A stretch of 64,000 bases of DNA from assembly GCF_029277305.1 (NCBI RefSeq), contig NZ_CP119526.1. The stretch is one strand, 5' to 3'. The translations under genes and the position numbers were made by a program. The notes beneath the pieces were generated by a model. The model was not told the DNA's origin. It was given only the letters and a program-made list of their open reading frames with translations, and ran no database searches. Of this stretch, positions 8,330 through 16,994 are shown in pieces; the first letter of the stretch is position 1; the number at the start of each line of letters is the position of its first letter. Source of the DNA: Guptibacillus hwajinpoensis. GTDB lineage: Bacteria; Bacillota; Bacilli; Bacillales; Guptibacillaceae.

Positions 8330-9305
8330 TAAAACCATATTGGTTACAGGAGGTACAGGTTCATGGGGCTATGAACTTGTCAAACAGCTTCTTGAAAAGA
8401 ACCCTGAAGAGATAAGAGTGTTTTCGAGAAATGAATCAAGTCAGGTAGCTATGAAGAGAGCATTTCATCAAAAAAAGAATTTGAAATTCATCATCGGTGA
8501 CATTAAGGAAAAAGAAGGGTTAATTGAAGCAACGAAAGATGTTGATTATGTTTTCCATCTTGCTGCATTAAAGCATGTTCCGGTGTGTGAAGATCAACCA
8601 TTAGAAGCAATGAAAACGAATGTAATCGGAACGCAAAACGTTATTGATGCTTCCATAATGAATAAAGTTGAAAAAGTCGTCTACATCTCTACCGATAAAG
8701 CAGCAAACCCATCGAACTTTTATGGATTTACAAAGGCAATGGGAGAAAGGCTCATTACGCATGCGAATGTTTTGAAATCCGAAACGAAATTTGTATGCGT
8801 GCGGGGCGGAAATGTATTAGGGACGAATGGTAGTGTGATTCACGTCTTTAAAGATCAGATCGAAGAAAGAGGCAGAGTTGGTATTACAGATATGAGGATG
8901 ACGCGCTTTTTCTTAACGATTGAAGAGGCAATTAAACTTTTATTTAAGGCGACATATGAAAGCAGGGGTGGAGAGATATTTGTAATGAAAATGCCTACCT
9001 GTAAAATCGTTGACCTTGCAGCAGTATTAATTGAAGCGTCTGGTAAAGAAAATGTTGATATGGAAGTGCTAGGAATTCGTCCAGGTGAGAAACTACATGA
9101 ACTCCTTTTTTCTGAATATGAAAGCCAGAGTACGGTGTATTATGACCGAGAATATTTTGTGATACTACCTTCGATTACTGTGGATGGTCTGCAAGATTAT
9201 TATTCAAAGTTCAAACCAGTTGAATTAGAAAACTATATTTCTAGTGAAAATTTAATGTCACGTGAAGAATTGAAGAAGCTGCTTCATAAAGGTGGGTTTA
9301 TCTAA
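8319..9305 (+). CDS. UDP-N-acetylglucosamine 4,6-dehydratase/5-epimerase, CapE/FnlA/WbjB type
   Basis: A 328-residue extended SDR. The N-terminus has LVTGGTGSWGYELVKQLL. A STDKAANPSNFYGFTK segment carries the YxxxK pair, and LGIRPGEKLHELL near the C-terminus is typical of the CapE/PseB group. It would convert UDP-GlcNAc to a 4-keto-6-deoxy-L-sugar, the first step to UDP-L-FucNAc or UDP-L-QuiNAc. Translation starts at TTG 8319 with AGGAGG 8 bases upstream and overlaps the previous gene by 11 bases. The next gene overlaps by one base. Confidence 0.88.
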   Translation: MFHNKTILVTGGTGSWGYELVKQLLEKNPEEIRVFSRNESSQVAMKRAFHQKKNLKFIIGDIKEKEGLIEATKDVDYVFHLAALKHVPVCEDQPLEAMKTNVIGTQNVIDASIMNKVEKVVYISTDKAANPSNFYGFTKAMGERLITHANVLKSETKFVCVRGGNVLGTNGSVIHVFKDQIEERGRVGITDMRMTRFFLTIEEAIKLLFKATYESRGGEIFVMKMPTCKIVDLAAVLIEASGKENVDMEVLGIRPGEKLHELLFSEYESQSTVYYDREYFVILPSITVDGLQDYYSKFKPVELENYISSENLMSREELKKLLHKGGFI

Positions 9306-10132
9306 TGAAGCTGCTTGTTCTCGGCGGAAATGGAATGGCAGGACACATGATCGTAAAGTATTTTGATCAGAAACCTGAGTGGGATGTTTATTACACAACA
9401 CGTGATCAGAAGGAAAAACGCGGCATCTATCTAAATGTACTCATGCAAAGTTCATTAGAGGAAGTAATCGAGAAGATTAAACCAGACGTTGTGGTAAATG
9501 CTATTGGCCTTTTGAATGACAATGCAAACAATAATAAAACAGCTGCATTTCATGTGAATAGTCTTTTGCCGCATCAACTCACACCATTAGTTGAGAGCTA
9601 TGGAGGTAAACTCGTTCACATTAGTACAGACTGTGTGTTTTCAGGTGAAAAGGGCGATTACACCGAGAATGACTATAAGGATGGTACGTCGGTCTATGCA
9701 AAAACGAAAGCCCTAGGAGAAGTGATAAGCCATCACCATCTTACAATCAGGACATCGATTATTGGTCCTGAGCTTAAGAAAAATGGAATTGGATTGTTGT
9801 TATGGTTCATGAACCAATCCGGTGCGATTAAAGGTTATAAAAATATGATGTGGAACGGAGTCACTACGCTTGAACTCGCAAAAGCTATTGAAACCCTATT
9901 ACAGAACAATGTATCTGGGTTGTATCATCTTGGCGGTGAAGAGAAAATCTCCAAATATGATTTATTAAGAATGATGCAAGATGTATTTAAGAAAGAGGAT
10001 GTTAGTATTCATCCCGATGAGGAAATTGTTTTAGATCGGACAATTAGAAATACGAGAACTGATTATCGCTATGCGGTTCCCTCATATAAAGAGATGTTAC
10101 TAGAGTTAAAGGAATGGATGGATGTTCCATGA
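9305..10132 (+). CDS. RmlD-like nucleotide-sugar 4-ketoreductase
   Basis: A 275-residue SDR of the RmlD superfamily. The cofactor loop is GGNGMAGHMIVKYF. HISTDCVFSG and YAKTKALGE supply the catalytic Ser/Thr, Tyr and Lys. It lacks the C-terminal cupin domain of CapF/FnlB, which run to about 370 residues. In length it resembles WbvR-type reductases that act on the CapE/WbvB product. It is placed between the dehydratase and another SDR with one-base and ATGA overlaps. The product (L-RhaNAc or L-talo precursor) cannot be told from sequence. Confidence 0.78.
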   Translation: MKLLVLGGNGMAGHMIVKYFDQKPEWDVYYTTRDQKEKRGIYLNVLMQSSLEEVIEKIKPDVVVNAIGLLNDNANNNKTAAFHVNSLLPHQLTPLVESYGGKLVHISTDCVFSGEKGDYTENDYKDGTSVYAKTKALGEVISHHHLTIRTSIIGPELKKNGIGLLLWFMNQSGAIKGYKNMMWNGVTTLELAKAIETLLQNNVSGLYHLGGEEKISKYDLLRMMQDVFKKEDVSIHPDEEIVLDRTIRNTRTDYRYAVPSYKEMLLELKEWMDVP

Positions 10133-11031
10133 GGCAATCAGCCTCTCTTTTAATAACTGGAGGTAGTGGTTTCACTGGTAGATGTGCTTGTCAGCATTTT
10201 CAGAAGTTAGGGTGGGAAGTTACAGCAGTTGTCCGGAATAAGGGTGTCGGCATCCAGGGCGTCAAGGTCATCGCTTGTGACTTAACGAAAAGAGAAGCTG
10301 TAGAGTCTATAATCCATAATATAAAACCTGATTATATTCTTCACCTAGCGGGTGTTAATTCAGTTCACAATTCCTGGGACTCTCCTCTTGCATCAATTGA
10401 AGGAAATGTCCTCTCAACCCTTTACCTATTAGAAACAGTTAGAAGACTAAACAATCAATCTAGAATCATTATTGTAGGGTCTGCTCTCCAATATAATCAG
10501 GGTGACAAACCCCTACACCCCTATAGTGTTAGCAAAACGATGCAAGTTCAATTAGCAGAACATTGGGAGCATCTTTTTGATATGGATATTGTAATGACAA
10601 AACCGACTAATTTGATTGGTCCTGGACCTTCAAAAGGCATTTGTTCTCTTATTGCAGAGGAAATCGCTAGTCAAGAACAGGTGAAGGGAACTCCTTCTCT
10701 TCACATTAACGATTTATCGGCAAAACGCGATTTTCTTGATGTAAGAGACGTGGTAAGGGCGTATGATTTGATTTTTCAGCATGGAAAGAAAGGAAAGTTG
10801 TATGAAATTGGATCTGGACAAATGAGATCTCTTGGAGAAGTAGTCGATCATTATCAACGGTTAACAGAGCTACCAATTCTAATAGAAGAATTAAGGTCAA
10901 ATTCTTCAGAGGAACTACCTAGCGTTAATAATGAAAACATATATGAATTAGGGTGGAAGCCTGTGAAATCATTCCGCTCTTCCTTAGTCGATATTTTACA
11001 GTATTATAGGCAATCAAGGAAAAATGACTGA
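10129..11031 (+). CDS. NAD(P)-dependent sugar dehydratase/reductase (SDR)
   Basis: About 300 residues. LLITGGSGFTGRCACQHF is the Rossmann loop, GSALQYN the serine region, and YSVSK the catalytic pair near residue 147. The pattern is close to GDP-4-keto-6-deoxy-mannose reductases and dTDP-glucose dehydratase relatives. I take ATG 10129, which overlaps the previous stop (ATGA), rather than the ATG 15 bases earlier. It is the fourth gene of the 7238-11031 operon, so it may make a second activated sugar or a side branch. The substrate is unknown. Confidence 0.72.
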   Translation: MRQSASLLITGGSGFTGRCACQHFQKLGWEVTAVVRNKGVGIQGVKVIACDLTKREAVESIIHNIKPDYILHLAGVNSVHNSWDSPLASIEGNVLSTLYLLETVRRLNNQSRIIIVGSALQYNQGDKPLHPYSVSKTMQVQLAEHWEHLFDMDIVMTKPTNLIGPGPSKGICSLIAEEIASQEQVKGTPSLHINDLSAKRDFLDVRDVVRAYDLIFQHGKKGKLYEIGSGQMRSLGEVVDHYQRLTELPILIEELRSNSSEELPSVNNENIYELGWKPVKSFRSSLVDILQYYRQSRKND

Positions 11032-11033
11032 GT

Positions 11034-11085
11034 AATACCGATTATCCACCAGCTTAAAGCGCCTTGTAGGGGTGATAATCGGTAT
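11034..11085 (+). promoter_or_regulatory. Long hairpin between the sugar operon and a sulfotransferase gene
   Basis: AATACCGATTATC-ACC pairs with GGT-GATAATCGGTATT through about 15 bp with one bulge and a loop of about 20 bases. No T run follows, so it is not a normal terminator. It could be a processed or regulatory hairpin. Downstream, CATAGAATA at 11130-11138 matches the SigmaK -10 pattern but has no clear -35. Confidence 0.4.
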
Positions 11086-11180
11086 TTCAAAAAATGGGAT
11101 CGTTGTCCAATCATTTAACGATTGAAATACATAGAATAGCATACATACGATTAGTAGCTTTAAGAAAGAGAGGGTAAGGA

Positions 11181-11960
11181 ATGACTTCTTCCGATCTACG
11201 TTCCCTTCCACCATTTGTCTTAAATTCAATACCGAAAAGCGGGACTCATTTAGTAAAGCAAATATTACAGGGCATTCCAGGAATGCAGCATCACCCGGAT
11301 AAAGGGATGTTTGGACATTATGAATACCAAGGTAAGCTTCAGTTGGATAGAGTTGAAGCTCTAAGCGATAATGAATTTGTAAATGGCCATCTTTTTTATT
11401 CACAAACATGGGATGCTTTTTTTAAAAAGCTAAATATGAAGCAGGTATTTGTGATGAGAGATCCGAGAGATGTTATCGTCTCTTACGCGTATTTTATTCC
11501 AACGTTGAAGATTCATCCACTATATGAAACGTTCCAACAGGAAGGCTTTACACATCATGATCGAATGAAATTTCTAATAGAAGGTGGGCAACCGATTACA
11601 CCTAGTAAACCATATCAGCCTAATGTTAATGATTGGTACACAAGTTTTTCAAAGTGGACGGAGCAATCAGACGTTTTTACAATTAGGTTCGAGGAACTAG
11701 TCTCTTCTGAAAAGGAAAGATTACAACTACTTCATCGCCTAGTTAAGTTTCTATGGGGAGAGGAAGAGGTGCCATTTACAAGGCCAGTAATGGTTAGAAA
11801 AATGATAGAGAACATCAATCCCCAAACATCACCAACCTATCGTAAAGGAAAGATTGGTGGTTGGAATCAGGAGTTTAACGAAGAACTTAAACAATTATTC
11901 AAGAAACATGGAGGCGAATTACTCGTATCGCTTCAATATGAAAAGAATTTAAATTGGTAG
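11181..11960 (+). CDS. PAPS-dependent sulfotransferase, paralogue 1
   Basis: A 259-residue cytosolic-type sulfotransferase. The 5'-phosphosulfate loop is NSIPKSGTHLVK (near residue 16). The 3'-phosphate site is VFVMRDPRDVIVSYAYF (near 90), and the C-terminal PAPS motif is YRKGKIGGWN. FVNGHLFYSQ supplies a conserved His. It transfers sulfate from PAPS, probably to a glycan given the flanking genes. Both ends align with the gene at 15256-16011 (start MTSSDL, end YEK..NW). No signal peptide is seen, so it acts in the cytoplasm. A terminator follows at once. Confidence 0.85.
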   Translation: MTSSDLRSLPPFVLNSIPKSGTHLVKQILQGIPGMQHHPDKGMFGHYEYQGKLQLDRVEALSDNEFVNGHLFYSQTWDAFFKKLNMKQVFVMRDPRDVIVSYAYFIPTLKIHPLYETFQQEGFTHHDRMKFLIEGGQPITPSKPYQPNVNDWYTSFSKWTEQSDVFTIRFEELVSSEKERLQLLHRLVKFLWGEEEVPFTRPVMVRKMIENINPQTSPTYRKGKIGGWNQEFNEELKQLFKKHGGELLVSLQYEKNLNW

Positions 11961-11991
11961 AAAGCGGCATGGGGATATATGCCGCTTTTTA
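11961..11991 (+). terminator. Terminator after sulfotransferase 1
   Basis: The 10-bp stem AAAGCGGCAT (11961-11970) pairs with ATGCCGCTTT (11979-11988) and is followed by Ts. Confidence 0.85.
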
Positions 11992-12129
11992 GTATAGGTC
12001 TCATCTAATGGGGGGGTATCTATGCTTGATTGATTTTAATACATATGATGAATTAAGTAGAAGTTGGTATAATTCGTCAGAATAGTTAACGAATAGCATA
12101 TTGTTAACCGTGAAATGAGGGTGTCGATA

Positions 12130-12864
12130 TTGGAATCTGAATTGCCAAAAGTAAGTGTGATCATTCCATTTTATAATTGTTCGTACGTTGATCAAGCAAT
12201 TAGTAGCGTTCTCAAACAAACGTATCCTAATGTTGAAATCATTGTAGTGGATGATGGTTCTACATCAAATCAAATGTTAGTAACGCCTTTTTTGAAAGAC
12301 ATTCATTACATCTATAAAAGAAATGGTGGAACGGCAACAGCATTAAATAGAGGGCTTCCTGTAGCTACAGGTGAACTCATCGCCTGGTTAAGTTCAGACG
12401 ATGTTTTCCATCCTGAGAAATTGGAAAAGCAAGTTGAGTTTATGAAGAGAACAAATGCGGATCTGGTTTATACGAATTTCAGCTTAATTGATGAGAAAAG
12501 CGAAGTCATCAGAAGCGATGTCGGCGTGATTCTCGATAATAAACTCGCCTTTTTGAAGCATCTTCAGAAAAGTTGTCCTATAAATGGAAGTACCGTTTTA
12601 GTAAAGAAAGAAGTGTTTACTAAAGTTGGTACTTTTAATCCAGCGTTAAAATATACCCAGGATTACGATATGTGGTTGAGGATAGCTAGCGTGGCTAAGG
12701 TTGTAGGTTTGAAGGAGACGCTCTTATACTATCGGAAACACACAAAAATGGGCTCTCAACTACATCACGAGGAACAGATGAAGGAGATCGAAATAGTAAA
12801 GAAAAGATATAAAGATGGACTTGATCTCCTTATTCAACGTTCAGAAGGGAATAATCATGAGTAA
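12130..12864 (+). CDS. Family 2 glycosyltransferase, paralogue 1
   Basis: About 244 residues of a GT-A fold inverting glycosyltransferase. It has KVSVIIPFYNCSYVDQAI, IIVVDDGST, the metal-binding WLSSDDVFHPEK and the acceptor-side YTQDYDMWLR. TTG 12130 is preferred over ATG 12115 because GAGGGTG lies 7 bases before it, and the paralogue at 16171 starts at the equivalent point. It follows sulfotransferase 1 after a terminator, and the same gene pairing recurs at 15256-16893. The acceptor is unknown. Confidence 0.82.
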   Translation: MESELPKVSVIIPFYNCSYVDQAISSVLKQTYPNVEIIVVDDGSTSNQMLVTPFLKDIHYIYKRNGGTATALNRGLPVATGELIAWLSSDDVFHPEKLEKQVEFMKRTNADLVYTNFSLIDEKSEVIRSDVGVILDNKLAFLKHLQKSCPINGSTVLVKKEVFTKVGTFNPALKYTQDYDMWLRIASVAKVVGLKETLLYYRKHTKMGSQLHHEEQMKEIEIVKKRYKDGLDLLIQRSEGNNHE

Positions 12865-12905
12865 AAAGAGACATCTAGTCGTTAAATTAGGGGGTATTGA
12901 GTTTA

Positions 12906-14120
12906 ATGGATACGATCAAAAATGATAATAATTCTGTTGATATTAGCGTAATCATTCCAACTTATAATAAGTACCCACAGAATTTGTTAACTCTTTTTTC
13001 ACTTGAAAATCAGCAATTTGATCTCTCGAAAGTCGAAGTAATAATGGTCGATGACGGATCGACGGATCAAACGAGTCAGATATTAAAAGACTATCATTTT
13101 CCATTTAATTTTAAATATATTAATAACGGAAAGAACATAGGTCGTCCTGCGGCGAGAAACATTGGGATTAAAGCATCGTCTGGAACGATTCTCATTTTTT
13201 TGGATGCAGAAATCCTCGTACAACCTGATTTTCTCTCCATTCATTCTCACTATCATAAAACGCAAAAGAACTCAGTCGTAACTGGGGTTTTATTTATAAA
13301 GAAGCTTTATTCGGCTTTAATCCCAGGCTTCTCGAACGCACAGTTAGATCAATTTAGAACACTTCTAACAAACCAGCCAGCATTAAGAGCAAAGTATAAT
13401 GAGTTTCTTAATAAAAGAGCTTATATTCCTTTAATAAACAAATTGCAAATTCTTAATCAAAGTTATAAAAGCCTTGCTGTACCTACGGATTACGAAGAAT
13501 TTTATAAAAGGATCATCATCAAAAATTATGGATACAAACTCTTAAATTATCAAATACCATGGCAGCTATTCGGTACAGGGCATGTATCAGTTCAAAAGCA
13601 AGCCATAGAAGAAGTAGGATTATTTACAGAATACCCGGGATATGGTTGGGATGACCTGGAGATGGGATATAGACTCTATAAGAATGGTGCGATTTTCACG
13701 ACAGATCGTAAACTAGTTAGTTATCATCAAGAACATCCTGTGTTCAAGGGAATTAAAGATGAATCGAAATTAAATTACTACCGCTTTCAAGAAACATATA
13801 ATGCGGTTGATCAAATGGTAATCAGCCTAACGTTCCTCCCTGTCCCTTTTAATTTACATGAAATCAATCAAATTCTAATTCTTTATAATAAGCTGTGTCA
13901 TGACTATCCAATTAAATTTCCATTACTAAAAAAGAATTTTCACTTTATGCTGAGAGAAATCGGCAGATTGGTAAGTAAGCAGTTGCCTATTACCAACCTA
14001 AGATCTAAATCGCTTCAAGCTACAGAAGAAATCACCCTATCAGAAGAAAAGAAACAATTAAAAGAAATAGGAAGATATCACTTATTTCTAAAGTGCTATG
14101 AACGGTTAGAGAAATTGTAA
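12906..14120 (+). CDS. Family 2 glycosyltransferase with extended C-terminal region
   Basis: About 404 residues. The N-terminal GT2 domain has DISVIIPTYNKYPQNLLTLF, VIMVDDGSTDQ, NIGRPAARNIGI and FLDAEI. A second conserved patch near 250 (YPGYGWDDLEMGYRLYKNGA) is typical of the Glyco_transf_7C-like acceptor region. The C-terminal 130 residues are helical and charged. AGGGGG at 12889-12894 favours ATG 12906 over TTG 12897. It probably adds a sugar in the same glycan pathway as its neighbours. Confidence 0.8.
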   Translation: MDTIKNDNNSVDISVIIPTYNKYPQNLLTLFSLENQQFDLSKVEVIMVDDGSTDQTSQILKDYHFPFNFKYINNGKNIGRPAARNIGIKASSGTILIFLDAEILVQPDFLSIHSHYHKTQKNSVVTGVLFIKKLYSALIPGFSNAQLDQFRTLLTNQPALRAKYNEFLNKRAYIPLINKLQILNQSYKSLAVPTDYEEFYKRIIIKNYGYKLLNYQIPWQLFGTGHVSVQKQAIEEVGLFTEYPGYGWDDLEMGYRLYKNGAIFTTDRKLVSYHQEHPVFKGIKDESKLNYYRFQETYNAVDQMVISLTFLPVPFNLHEINQILILYNKLCHDYPIKFPLLKKNFHFMLREIGRLVSKQLPITNLRSKSLQATEEITLSEEKKQLKEIGRYHLFLKCYERLEKL

Positions 14121-14156
14121 GTTAGGAAAAAACCAAGATAGGAAGGACTAATGGTG

Positions 14157-15191
14157 ATGAAAATTATGTTTGTAGCCATTACTCTCTGTAAAGGAGGGGC
14201 TCAACGGATGCTCTCGGAATTAGCCAATGGATTAGCTGCTAAAGGGCATGAAGTGTGCTTTATCATGCCTCCTCAGGGTGTTGTGGAATATCCGGTTAAT
14301 GTTAAAGTAATCAGGACCAAAGGCTCAACGATAACGTCAAGTGATATACCAACTGGCGATATTATCGTGTCGAATTTCTACACGTTAACGGATGTTTGTG
14401 AACAAGCTGCGAATAGCGGGAAAGGCGTTCACGTTCGTATTAGCTTATGTTATGAGCCTGTTTTTTTATCCGATCATGAGGCATCTTTTAGAAGCTATCA
14501 TAGTAGTAAAAACCTTATTGTACTTTCAAACTGGCAGCAACAGCTTATTAACTTGAACCATGGAATTGAAGGGAAGATCGTGCCTGTAGGTGTGAGTGAT
14601 GTTTTCAGGAATTTCAACAGTAAGTCAACGGTAGGGCTTCAGGTGACTAGTATGTTACGTATTCCTGAAGGCGGATATTCGTGGCATCGTGAACAAGAAT
14701 ATTTAATTGATGTGCTGACTATGGTCAAACAGAAATACCCAAAGGTGACAGTCAATTTAATTACCCCACCGAGTGAATTAAGGTCATCTCCAAAACTTCG
14801 GAAAATACATTCAAATCCCCTTTTTAATTCAATTACCCCAAGCAACGATGTACAGCTTGTCCAGCATTTAAATAATGCAGATATATTCGTTAGTTCATCC
14901 ACGTATGATACGGCTTCACTTCCTGGACTTGAAGCAATGAAATGCGGTGCTGCCCTTGCTACCGTTTATTCTGGTGGAAATATGGATTATTGCAAACCAG
15001 GTCAAAATTGTCTTTTATCGTACCGCTATGAGAATAAACTCCTCAAGGATGTTACAACGCTTGTTGAACAACCAAAGCTAAGAAGTGTTTTGGCACAAGA
15101 GGGCCAGAAGGAAGCTGAAAAATGGACCTGGGGGAGAAGTGTCCAGCTATTTGAAGAAGCGCTTAAATTTTATATGGCAAAGGGAAAGTAG
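14157..15191 (+). CDS. Family 4 glycosyltransferase
   Basis: About 344 residues, GT-B fold. The N-terminal acceptor domain begins MKIMFVAITLCKGGAQRMLS. The C-terminal donor domain has SSSTYDTASLPGLEAMKCGA, matching the EX7E-like region, followed by GGNMDYCKPGQNCLL. ATG 14157 is 10 bases after GGAAGG and is better spaced than ATG 14151. It ends at a strong terminator shared with the converging sulfotransferase 2 gene. Confidence 0.8.
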   Translation: MKIMFVAITLCKGGAQRMLSELANGLAAKGHEVCFIMPPQGVVEYPVNVKVIRTKGSTITSSDIPTGDIIVSNFYTLTDVCEQAANSGKGVHVRISLCYEPVFLSDHEASFRSYHSSKNLIVLSNWQQQLINLNHGIEGKIVPVGVSDVFRNFNSKSTVGLQVTSMLRIPEGGYSWHREQEYLIDVLTMVKQKYPKVTVNLITPPSELRSSPKLRKIHSNPLFNSITPSNDVQLVQHLNNADIFVSSSTYDTASLPGLEAMKCGAALATVYSGGNMDYCKPGQNCLLSYRYENKLLKDVTTLVEQPKLRSVLAQEGQKEAEKWTWGRSVQLFEEALKFYMAKGK

Positions 15192-15216
15192 ATCTACTAT
15201 ACTACCAATGACAAAT

Positions 15217-15250
15217 AAGAAGGCCTGATCTGCCTAGATCAGGCCTTCTT
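15217..15250. terminator. Bidirectional terminator
   Basis: A perfect 15-bp stem (15217-15231 with 15236-15250) with a GCCT loop lies between two converging genes. Confidence 0.9.
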
Positions 15251-15255
15251 TACGA

Positions 15256-16011
15256 TTACCAATTCTTATCTTTTTCATAGCCTAATTCGATTAACAAGTC
15301 TCCTGCAACTGTTTTAAAATCACTCTTCAAATCCGCATCGAACTCCTTTTGCCAGTCACCTGAGGTCCCTTTTCTATATGTCAGAGACTTAGAGGGATCC
15401 GCATTACGCTGCATTTGTTCGATTACTTTGTCAATCTCAAGTGATTGTTTGTCAACATTTAGGTAATGAAGGATCCTGGCTAATTGTTCTTTTTGAGAGA
15501 AATCCGAATGAACGAGCGATTCATAAGAAATAGGAAGAACGCCATCTTCGTTTTTCCAGCCAAGAAACTTTCGATACCAATTGTTAATGTTTGGTCTTAC
15601 TAGCCCTCCGGTTAGGTTTCCATTAATAAAATAGGAGCATCTTTCTTTAACAGACATATTATTCTCAGTAAAGAAACGGCGATAGGGGTGATCAGGAAAT
15701 CTCATGAAAAAGTAAGCATATGAAACAACAATATCCCGTGGATCTCTATATAAAAAAAGTTGTTTAAGATGTAATTGTTTTATCATCTGAACGTACTCTT
15801 GTGAGTGAAAAAGATGACCATTTGCGAAATGATTTGGTTTTAATTTGGAAAGGATCTTTCTGTGCTCATCCAGCTGATGAAGATGACCGGGATAAATAAA
15901 CGCGTCATGTTTTAAGTTAGGAACGCCTTCTAGTAATGGGCGAAGAAGGTGTGTTCCGCTTTTTGCAATTGAATTAACAAAAAAGGGCTTGATCAAGTCG
16001 GAAGAAGTCAT
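15256..16011 (-). CDS. PAPS-dependent sulfotransferase, paralogue 2
   Basis: A 251-residue paralogue of the protein at 11181-11960. The PAPS loops are VNSIAKSGTHLLR, LFLYRDPRDIVVSYAYF and YRKGTSGDWQ, and FANGHLFHSQ holds the conserved His. The proline of the usual PKSGT loop is replaced by Ala here. AAAGGATG precedes the ATG. It is transcribed away from a GT2 paralogue, so the sulfotransferase/GT2 pair is repeated in a different orientation. The substrate is likely a glycan, by context. Confidence 0.85.
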   Translation of the reverse strand: MTSSDLIKPFFVNSIAKSGTHLLRPLLEGVPNLKHDAFIYPGHLHQLDEHRKILSKLKPNHFANGHLFHSQEYVQMIKQLHLKQLFLYRDPRDIVVSYAYFFMRFPDHPYRRFFTENNMSVKERCSYFINGNLTGGLVRPNINNWYRKFLGWKNEDGVLPISYESLVHSDFSQKEQLARILHYLNVDKQSLEIDKVIEQMQRNADPSKSLTYRKGTSGDWQKEFDADLKSDFKTVAGDLLIELGYEKDKNW

Positions 16012-16170
16012 ATTATCATCCTTTCTTTGTTACTTTCTACTTCCAAGATATGTTTCTATTATGTATTTGGTTTGGATGATATCAACTAAGGAATATATCA
16101 AATTGTCTCATGCATTATTCACTTTGGATGCATAAGTTAGTAGTAGTAAAAATCAAGGGGGGAGTAGAAG

Positions 16171-16893
16171 GTGGATAAAGTCTCCATCATTATCCCGTTT
16201 TACAATTGTGCGTATATCGATCAATCGATTAGAAGTGCACTTAATCAAACATACAAAAATGTTGAGGTTATCGTAGTAAATGATGGTTCTACCATTCATC
16301 AGGAAAAAGTGCTACCTTTTTTGCAACAGATCACATACATTACAAAAGAAAACGGTGGAACAGCAAGTGCATTAAATTCAGGAATAAAGGTAGCTACAGG
16401 AGATTATTTTAGCTGGCTCAGTTCAGATGATATATATGAACCAGACAAAATTGAGAAGCAAATCAACTTTATGAAAACTCATTGCCTTTCTGCAAGTTAT
16501 GCCTCATATATCCTTATTAATGAAAAGAGTGTTCCGGTGAGTGGTCCAATCGGTATGGAGTATCCTGATCGCCTATTATTTTATAGGAAATTGAAAAATG
16601 GGTGCCCTATAAATGGCTGTACAGTCATGTTGAAAATGGCCGTTTTTAACGAAGTAGGATTATTTGACGAATCGCTCCAATTCACACAGGATTATGATTT
16701 ATGGCTTCGAGTACTACAAAAGCATTACTTCAAGTACCTTGCAAGCCCGATTGTAAGGTATCGTGTTCATCAAAATATGGGCACGAAAAAAAACGCAGTA
16801 GCGATAAAAAAAGAAATTCAGCTTGTGAAAAAGAAGCACAGAAAGGCTATGAAGGAATTAATTGTAAAAGAAGCAAAGAGGTATAAGCGTTAA
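16171..16893 (+). CDS. Family 2 glycosyltransferase, paralogue 2
   Basis: A 240-residue GT-A fold enzyme, clearly paralogous to the gene at 12130. It has KVSIIIPFYNCAYIDQSI, WLSSDDIYEPDK, CPINGCTV and FTQDYDLWLR. GTG 16171 follows a GGGGGGAG ribosome site. The N-terminal catalytic core is conserved, and the basic C-terminus (VKKKHRKAMKEL) may help membrane contact. CATAAGTTA at 16131 fits a SigmaK -10, but no -35 partner is seen. Confidence 0.82.
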   Translation: MDKVSIIIPFYNCAYIDQSIRSALNQTYKNVEVIVVNDGSTIHQEKVLPFLQQITYITKENGGTASALNSGIKVATGDYFSWLSSDDIYEPDKIEKQINFMKTHCLSASYASYILINEKSVPVSGPIGMEYPDRLLFYRKLKNGCPINGCTVMLKMAVFNEVGLFDESLQFTQDYDLWLRVLQKHYFKYLASPIVRYRVHQNMGTKKNAVAIKKEIQLVKKKHRKAMKELIVKEAKRYKR

Positions 16894-16950
16894 CTATTCA
16901 ATAGCTAGAGCTATATGTATTTCTATAAACTCATTCAAGCTTTGCTTGTC

Positions 16951-16993
16951 ATAAAGAAACACAAAAGAGACTGTCTCTTTTGTGTTTCTTTAT
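16951..16993 (+). terminator. Terminator after GT2 paralogue 2
   Basis: A perfect 20-bp stem (16951-16970 with 16974-16993) with a 3-base loop. Confidence 0.85.
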
Positions 16994-16994
16994 T

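Noticed and set aside
11014..11409. 131-codon minus-strand frame
   Set aside because: It overlaps the sulfotransferase gene in antisense and has no recognisable domain.
12857..12925. 22-codon frame MSKKRHLVVKLGG... between two GT2 genes
   Set aside because: It overlaps both neighbours and is too short; more likely part of a coupling region.
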